A DNA stretch of 35,778 bases, taken from positions 1 to 35,778 of the forward strand of contig PLUW01000122.1 of NCBI GenBank assembly GCA_003162935.1, read 5' to 3'. The notes below the pieces were generated by a model. The model did not search any database. It was not told the DNA's origin and saw nothing but the letters and a program-made list of their open reading frames with translations. The translations under genes were made by a program, and so were the position numbers. The DNA is from Acidobacteriaceae bacterium (GTDB lineage Bacteria > Acidobacteriota > Terriglobia > Terriglobales > Acidobacteriaceae). Of the stretch, positions 31,503-35,778 are shown piece by piece (position 1 is the first letter of the stretch; each line of letters begins with the position of its first letter).

Positions 31503-33127
31503 TGCACCGTTCAACAATGGCTGCGCGACGCACGGCGCAGTTGGATGGGATCGCGAAATCTCGCCCGGCATCTTCCGTGTGGACCGAGCAGTTGCTTCTA
31601 TTCGCGCTGTTCTTCGCCGGATTGATGCTTCTGCATGCGCCGCTTCTGCGCCTTCCTTATTTCTGGGATGAGGCGGGCTATTACGTTCCGGCGGCGCGCG
31701 ATTTATTTCTGACGGGCTCGCTGATCCCGCATTCCACGCTGTCGAATGCGCATCCGCCGCTGGTAATGGCATGGCTGGCGCTGGCTTGGCGTGTCTTTGG
31801 ATACTCTCCCCTCGTCACCCGCACAGCCATGCTGGCGCTGAGTGCGTTTTCGCTGCTCGGTCTGTTTCGGCTTTCGCGGAGAGCAGCCAATTTGCCGGTG
31901 GCGTGGGCGGCCATCGCATTGGTGGCGATCTACCCGGTGTATTTTACGCAGAGTTCTCTGGCGCAGGTAGACCTCGCGGCTGCGGGGTTCACATTCTGGG
32001 CGCTGGCCGCATATATCGAGGACCGTCGGTGGGCGCTCGTGCTCTGGTTTTCGCTCGCGGCTTTGGCGAAGGAGACTGCGATCCTGGCTCCGCTGGCGCT
32101 GTTTGCGTGGGAAGCGCTCGGCTACTTTCTTCGGTCCGGCGCAAGTATAAATCGTTGGCGGCAAATTCTTCCGCCCGCGGGCAGACGCATGTACCTCCTT
32201 TATACGTTGCTTCCAGTTGTGCCCTTGGCGGGCTGGTACGCCTACCACTACGCGAAGACAGGTTTTCTGCTCGGGAACCCAGAATACTTTCGCTACAACG
32301 TGGCCGCCACCGTCAATCCTCTGCGCATCCCCCTGGCGTTCGCAATGCGGCTTTGGCAGGTCTTCGGGTACTTCGGTCTTTACCTGCTCACGCTGGCGGG
32401 GTCGCTGGCAATGCTGCGTCCGGCGCGAGTGGTAGGCGCAGTTGCGCGCCCGCGAATTCCATTGTGGATGCTGGCCGCGTTTCTCTCCGTCCTGCTCGCT
32501 TACCTCGTTTTTATGTCGGCCGTCGGCGGAGCCGTGCTAGCTCGCTACATGTTGCCCGTAGTCCCACTGGTGATTCTGGTGGTGGTCTCGACTCTGTGGC
32601 GGCGCGCGCGCTATTGGAAATGGATTGTCGGAGCAGTGGCCATTGCCTTTGCCGCGGGTCTCTTCAGCAATCCGCCGTACGGATTCTCTCTCGAAGACAA
32701 TCTCGCCTATCGCGACTACATCGTAATGCATGTGGAAGCTAGCAGATTTCTGGCGATGCGATATCCCGGCGCACGCGTTCTGACCGCATGGCCGGCGTCC
32801 GACGAACTTACGCGGCCATGGCTTGGTTATGTCAATGTCATGCAGCCTTTTCGCGTCGTCCGCGTCGAGGATTTTTCATCGCCGCAGGTGCAACTGGCCG
32901 CAGCGGCCCGCGACCGGTTTGACGTAGCTCTGGCTTTCTCCACGAAGTACGAGCCGCCGCATCCGCTGCTTGAGAATTGGGATGCGTGGCAGCGCGTCAA
33001 GGAAAGGTTCTTTGGCTACCATCGCGATCTGCTGCCGGAGGAAATCGCCCAGCGCCTCGGGGGGACGATTCCCTATCGCACGGAAGTGAACGGGCAGTGG
33101 GTCGCGGTGATTGCGATGGAGCGGTGA
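31502..33127 (+). CDS. Membrane glycosyltransferase, GT39-like (second copy)
   Basis: A 541-residue polytopic membrane protein of the GT39/ArnT/PMT superfamily. The first periplasmic loop has FWDEAGYYVPAARDLFLTG with the acidic DE pair, then HPPLVMAW; about ten further hydrophobic segments follow, and a soluble C-terminal part (about 400-541) ends in NGQWVAVIAMER. It would transfer a sugar from a polyprenyl-phosphate carrier to an unknown acceptor. It is not closely similar to the GT39 protein at 7041-8717. The ATG at 31502 overlaps the DUF3467 stop (TGATG). A later Met (codon 6) is possible. It converges with modC across 75 bases. Confidence 0.87.
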   Translation: MHRSTMAARRTAQLDGIAKSRPASSVWTEQLLLFALFFAGLMLLHAPLLRLPYFWDEAGYYVPAARDLFLTGSLIPHSTLSNAHPPLVMAWLALAWRVFGYSPLVTRTAMLALSAFSLLGLFRLSRRAANLPVAWAAIALVAIYPVYFTQSSLAQVDLAAAGFTFWALAAYIEDRRWALVLWFSLAALAKETAILAPLALFAWEALGYFLRSGASINRWRQILPPAGRRMYLLYTLLPVVPLAGWYAYHYAKTGFLLGNPEYFRYNVAATVNPLRIPLAFAMRLWQVFGYFGLYLLTLAGSLAMLRPARVVGAVARPRIPLWMLAAFLSVLLAYLVFMSAVGGAVLARYMLPVVPLVILVVVSTLWRRARYWKWIVGAVAIAFAAGLFSNPPYGFSLEDNLAYRDYIVMHVEASRFLAMRYPGARVLTAWPASDELTRPWLGYVNVMQPFRVVRVEDFSSPQVQLAAAARDRFDVALAFSTKYEPPHPLLENWDAWQRVKERFFGYHRDLLPEEIAQRLGGTIPYRTEVNGQWVAVIAMER

Positions 33128-33145
33128 TCTCTCTTCTTTTGTGAT

Positions 33146-33164
33146 GACGGGGCTATGCCCCGTC
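33146..33164. terminator. Hairpin between convergent GT39 and modC genes
   Basis: GACGGGGC-TAT-GCCCCGTC, perfect 8-bp arms. No T-run on either side, so it may be a weak bidirectional terminator or a dispersed palindromic element (compare GACGGGCG in uvrC). Confidence 0.4.
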
Positions 33165-33202
33165 CAAGCGGGCATCGCCTCGCTTCCACACACGTACAGC
33201 AA

Positions 33203-34378
33203 TCACGTTTTCATCAGATGGCACGAATGCGTCTTGACCACAACCCAGACACTTTTTCCGGGGTCAAGTTGCAGAGCGTCGCGCGCCGCCAGCGTCAGGT
33301 GCACCTCGAACTCCGTGCCGCCGCAATCGACGATCGCCGAGACGATCACATCTCTCGGCTCCAGCCGCCGAATAATCCCAGGCAAAATATTGCGCGCACT
33401 CAGGCCGCGTGGACTTTCTGTGGCCAGCAGCAGGTCGCCGGCGCGAATGCCAACACGCAACTGCGAGCCGACCTCGGCTCGAACCAGCGGTGTCTCCAGT
33501 TCCACGGTGCCGCTTCTCAGGTGGCGCGTCGTCAGTTTGCACCTCATGGTGCCGCGATCTTCGTGAAGTGCCAGTACAGAGGCGTCGAATATGTTTTCGA
33601 ATCCCGACAAATGCGCGGCGGTTTCCAGTTGCGGGGCGCGCATGACTTCGTGCGGCTGCCCTTGTGCCACGATTCTACCGGCTTCGAGAATCACGACTTC
33701 ATCGCCCAGTGCGAACACTTCTTCGCGATTGTGCGTGACCAGCAGAATTGGAACGCGGTGGTGCTGATTCCAGTTACGCAGATCGCCGACGAGCGACGAC
33801 TTTGTAGGCTGGTCAAGCGCAGCCAGCGGTTCATCGAGCAGCAAAGCGCGTGGTTCGGTCACCAGCGCGCGCGCCAAAGCGACGCGTTGGCGCTCGCCGC
33901 CCGAGATTTGCGCCGGCCGGCGATCGCGCACGTGAACGATGCGGAATGCATCGAGGATTTCGCGGCTGCGCGCCTTCCGCTCCGAATCGCGTAGCGCGCG
34001 CAGACCATAAGCGACGTTCTCTTCGGCAGTCAGATGCGGGAACAGCGCGAGATCCTGATGCACATAGCCAATTCGGCGTTTCCAGACAGCGATACCGACT
34101 CTCTTTTCCGAGTCGTAAAGTTCTTCGCCGCCCACGGCGATGCGACCTTCGTCCGGGTCAGTCAAGCCGGCAATGCAATCGAGCAGCGTCGTTTTGCCCG
34201 CGCCCGAAGCGCCGAAGAGAATCGTGAATCCCGCCAGCGCGCGCAAGTGGATATTCAGGATGAAGCTGCCTTCGACGTTTGGGAAGCGCTTCCGAATGCG
34301 GACTTCGAGTTCGGAGGAAATCGGCTGCGTTGACGAGAGCGGATCAGGTCGCGCCGGGATCAGGATCTTTACTGCCAT
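33203..34378 (-). CDS. modC: Molybdate ABC transporter ATP-binding protein
   Basis: Energises molybdate import with ModB. The 391 residues contain Walker A GASGAGKTT (56-64), the Q-loop (YVHQDLALFPHL), the signature ISGGERQRVALARAL, Walker B ALLLDEPLAALD and the switch His in LLVTHNREEV. The C-terminal 100 residues are the TOBE/Mop oxyanion-binding region (SARNILPGIIRRLEP, DCGGTEFEVHLT), which separates ModC from most other importers' ATPases. About 20 residues precede the usual N-terminus, so a later start is possible. Its start overlaps the end of modB by 10 bases, as in other mod operons. Confidence 0.94.
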   Translation of the reverse strand: MAVKILIPARPDPLSSTQPISSELEVRIRKRFPNVEGSFILNIHLRALAGFTILFGASGAGKTTLLDCIAGLTDPDEGRIAVGGEELYDSEKRVGIAVWKRRIGYVHQDLALFPHLTAEENVAYGLRALRDSERKARSREILDAFRIVHVRDRRPAQISGGERQRVALARALVTEPRALLLDEPLAALDQPTKSSLVGDLRNWNQHHRVPILLVTHNREEVFALGDEVVILEAGRIVAQGQPHEVMRAPQLETAAHLSGFENIFDASVLALHEDRGTMRCKLTTRHLRSGTVELETPLVRAEVGSQLRVGIRAGDLLLATESPRGLSARNILPGIIRRLEPRDVIVSAIVDCGGTEFEVHLTLAARDALQLDPGKSVWVVVKTHSCHLMKT

Positions 34379-35043
34379 GGACCCACCGCCCAGGGGCGCC
34401 GATTGAGGCCGTACACGACCGACAACACGACGAATGAGATGACGAGAAGCGCGAGCGCCGTTTGGTTCGCGCTGGAGTAATTCGCCGTCTGCACCTGATC
34501 GTAAATGTCGATCGAGATGGTGCGGGTCACGCCGGGAATGTTGCCTCCTACCATGAGCACAACTCCAAACTCGCCTAGCGTGTGCGCGAAGCTCAACGCA
34601 AAGCCAGTAACCAGCCCGGCTTTCGAGAGCGGAAGCACGATGCGGCGAAAGGTTTGCAGCGGCGAATGTCCGAGCGACGCCGAGGCGTGGAGCAGCGTGC
34701 GGTCGACCGAGCCGAATGATGCCGCAAACGGTTGTACGGCGAAGGGCAGGCTATATAACAACGATCCGATCACCAGTCCTTCAAAAGTGAAGGCCAGCGT
34801 GTGGCCGGTGAGCGACTCCCACCAGCGGCCTAGCGGGCTGCGCGAACCTAGGGCTACCAGGACATAAAAACCTAGTACCGTCGGCGGCAGGACGATGGGA
34901 AGCGCGACCGTGGCTTCGATCAGAAATTTCCAGCGCCACCGCGAGTAGGTAAGCCAGTAGGCGATGGGGATTCCGATGGCGACGAGCAGCGTCGAGACGA
35001 TGGCTGCGAGACGCACGGTGAGCCAGAACGCCTGCCAGTTCAT
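34369..35043 (-). CDS. modB: Molybdate ABC transporter permease
   Basis: Inner-membrane channel subunit of the molybdate importer, 224 residues with five to six membrane helices. Family features: LPIVLPPTVLGFYVLVALG, PFAVQPFAASF, the EAA-type coupling loop HASASLGHSPLQTFRRIVLPL, and THTLGEFGVVLMVGGNIPG-like segment near the end. The frame is open ten codons upstream, but ATG 35043 (MNWQAFWLTVRLA) has GGGAG at good spacing and is chosen. It follows modA after 13 bases and overlaps modC, so all three are one transcript. Confidence 0.94.
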   Translation of the reverse strand: MNWQAFWLTVRLAAIVSTLLVAIGIPIAYWLTYSRWRWKFLIEATVALPIVLPPTVLGFYVLVALGSRSPLGRWWESLTGHTLAFTFEGLVIGSLLYSLPFAVQPFAASFGSVDRTLLHASASLGHSPLQTFRRIVLPLSKAGLVTGFALSFAHTLGEFGVVLMVGGNIPGVTRTISIDIYDQVQTANYSSANQTALALLVISFVVLSVVYGLNRRPWAVGPWQ

Positions 35044-35056
35044 TTCACTCCCATTT

Positions 35057-35778
35057 TCAATGCGGGTCCCCACTCAGGCTAAAGCCGTAACTGGTGAGCA
35101 GGGAAGTGGCTTCGGGAGTGCGCAGAAAGTCGAGGAACTTGCGGGCAGCGTCCCGTTGCTTCGACCTGGCAAGCACTACGGCCGCCTGATTGAGCGTGGG
35201 ATAGGCATCGAGTGGGACGATCCAGTAGCGGCCCTTGTCTTTCATCGCGGGTGCGAGCGCATGCGAGAGCGCGATCAATCCTGCCTGCGCGTTGCCCGAT
35301 TCGACGAACTGCGCGGCTTGCGAGACGTTTTCTCCGACGACGAGGCGGCTGGAGACCTGATCGTAGAGTCCAAAATGCCGCAGCGTGGCTTCGGCGGCGC
35401 GCCCGTAAGGCGCAGTCGCTGGATTCGCGATCGAAATTTTCTTGACCGACGGATCGAGCAACGCCTTGATGCCGAGTGTCGGTACGTCGAGCGGCGATTC
35501 GGCTGGAACCCACAGTACGAGACGGCCGACGGCATAGCGGTAGAGCGTGTCTTTGGATGCCAGTCCTTCGGCGATCAGCTGCTTTGGGTATTCTTCGTCG
35601 GCGGAGAAGAAGATGTCAAAGGGAGCCCCGTTTCGGATCTGATTGGTTAGATTGCCGGACGCTCCGAGGGAGAGCTTCACCGTCTGGCCGGTCTTTTTCG
35701 TGTAAGCGTCGACCAGTTGGGGCAGAGCGGCGCTCATATCCGCCGCTGCAGCCACTGTGATCTCCTGGGCGGTGGCGA
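35057..35778 (-). CDS. modA: Molybdate-binding periplasmic protein, 5' end missing
   Basis: Captures molybdate (or tungstate) and delivers it to ModBC. The frame is open to the window edge, so the signal peptide is outside; the visible part begins just before QEITVAAAADMSAALP, which is the mature N-terminus of ModA. Ligand-loop and family features: SLGASGNLTNQI, FDIFFSADEEYPKQL, the signature NPATAPYGRAAEATL, and GLIALSHAL with RYWIVPLDAYPTL. The GTG at 35755 is internal, not a start. About 235 residues are present, nearly the full mature domain. Confidence 0.94.
   Translation of the reverse strand, partial: ATAQEITVAAAADMSAALPQLVDAYTKKTGQTVKLSLGASGNLTNQIRNGAPFDIFFSADEEYPKQLIAEGLASKDTLYRYAVGRLVLWVPAESPLDVPTLGIKALLDPSVKKISIANPATAPYGRAAEATLRHFGLYDQVSSRLVVGENVSQAAQFVESGNAQAGLIALSHALAPAMKDKGRYWIVPLDAYPTLNQAAVVLARSKQRDAARKFLDFLRTPEATSLLTSYGFSLSGDPH

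Noticed and set aside
30612-31772. 386-codon minus-strand frame across lipoprotein 3, DUF3467 and GT39
   Set aside because: It crosses three well-supported plus-strand genes and has no domain pattern.

Overview
The window looks like chromosomal DNA from an acidobacterium (class Terriglobia, Koribacter/Sulfotelmatobacter-like). The evidence is GC-rich sequence with many antisense shadow frames, a very long Oar-type TonB-dependent receptor (TBDR) with carboxypeptidase-regulatory-like N-terminal domains, several secreted lipoproteins with choice-of-anchor/Hydin-like Ig domains, and dispersed palindromic intergenic repeats. No taxonomic marker gene (rRNA, rpoB) is present, so this is inference. 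I see no tRNA, rRNA, CRISPR array or complete insertion sequence.

Layout. 1-2294 (minus): the start of a secreted protein and uvrC. 2353-2969 (plus): a VapBC-type toxin-antitoxin pair. 2973-4481 (minus): leucyl aminopeptidase. 4723-5649 (plus): proline dehydrogenase, followed by a candidate structured small RNA ending in a strong intrinsic terminator (5785-5946). 5977-10170 (minus): rbfA, nrnA-like DHH phosphoesterase, a GT39 glycosyltransferase and a GNAT acetyltransferase in one direction. 10263-12173 (plus): an exported M28 peptidase with a PDZ domain. 12217-12857 (plus): a HigBA-type pair. 13143-13643 (plus): an unrecognised zinc-ribbon-like protein. 13678-15659 (minus): an OmpR/PhoB-family response regulator without a kinase and an exported alpha/beta hydrolase.

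15778-31091 is the most distinctive part. Two tandem paralogous secreted proteins resembling PstS-type periplasmic binding proteins (minus) diverge from a four-gene unit (plus): a 1544-residue TBDR with a duplicated N-terminal domain, followed at gaps of 14, 7 and 2 bases by three lipoproteins. The divergent spacer carries 11-bp-phased repeats in front of a binding-protein gene and a 44-bp near-perfect AT-rich palindrome in front of the TBDR. The response regulator gene has similar 11-bp-phased repeats upstream. A phosphate-starvation link is a testable inference only.

31209-33127 (plus): a DUF3467 protein overlapping a second GT39 glycosyltransferase. 33203-35778 (minus): the molybdate transporter modABC, with modA running off the window edge.

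Cross-cutting observations: several genes have a good -10 box 6-10 bases before the start codon and no Shine-Dalgarno, which suggests leaderless or near-leaderless mRNAs; and palindromic repeat elements appear both between genes and in frame inside uvrC.
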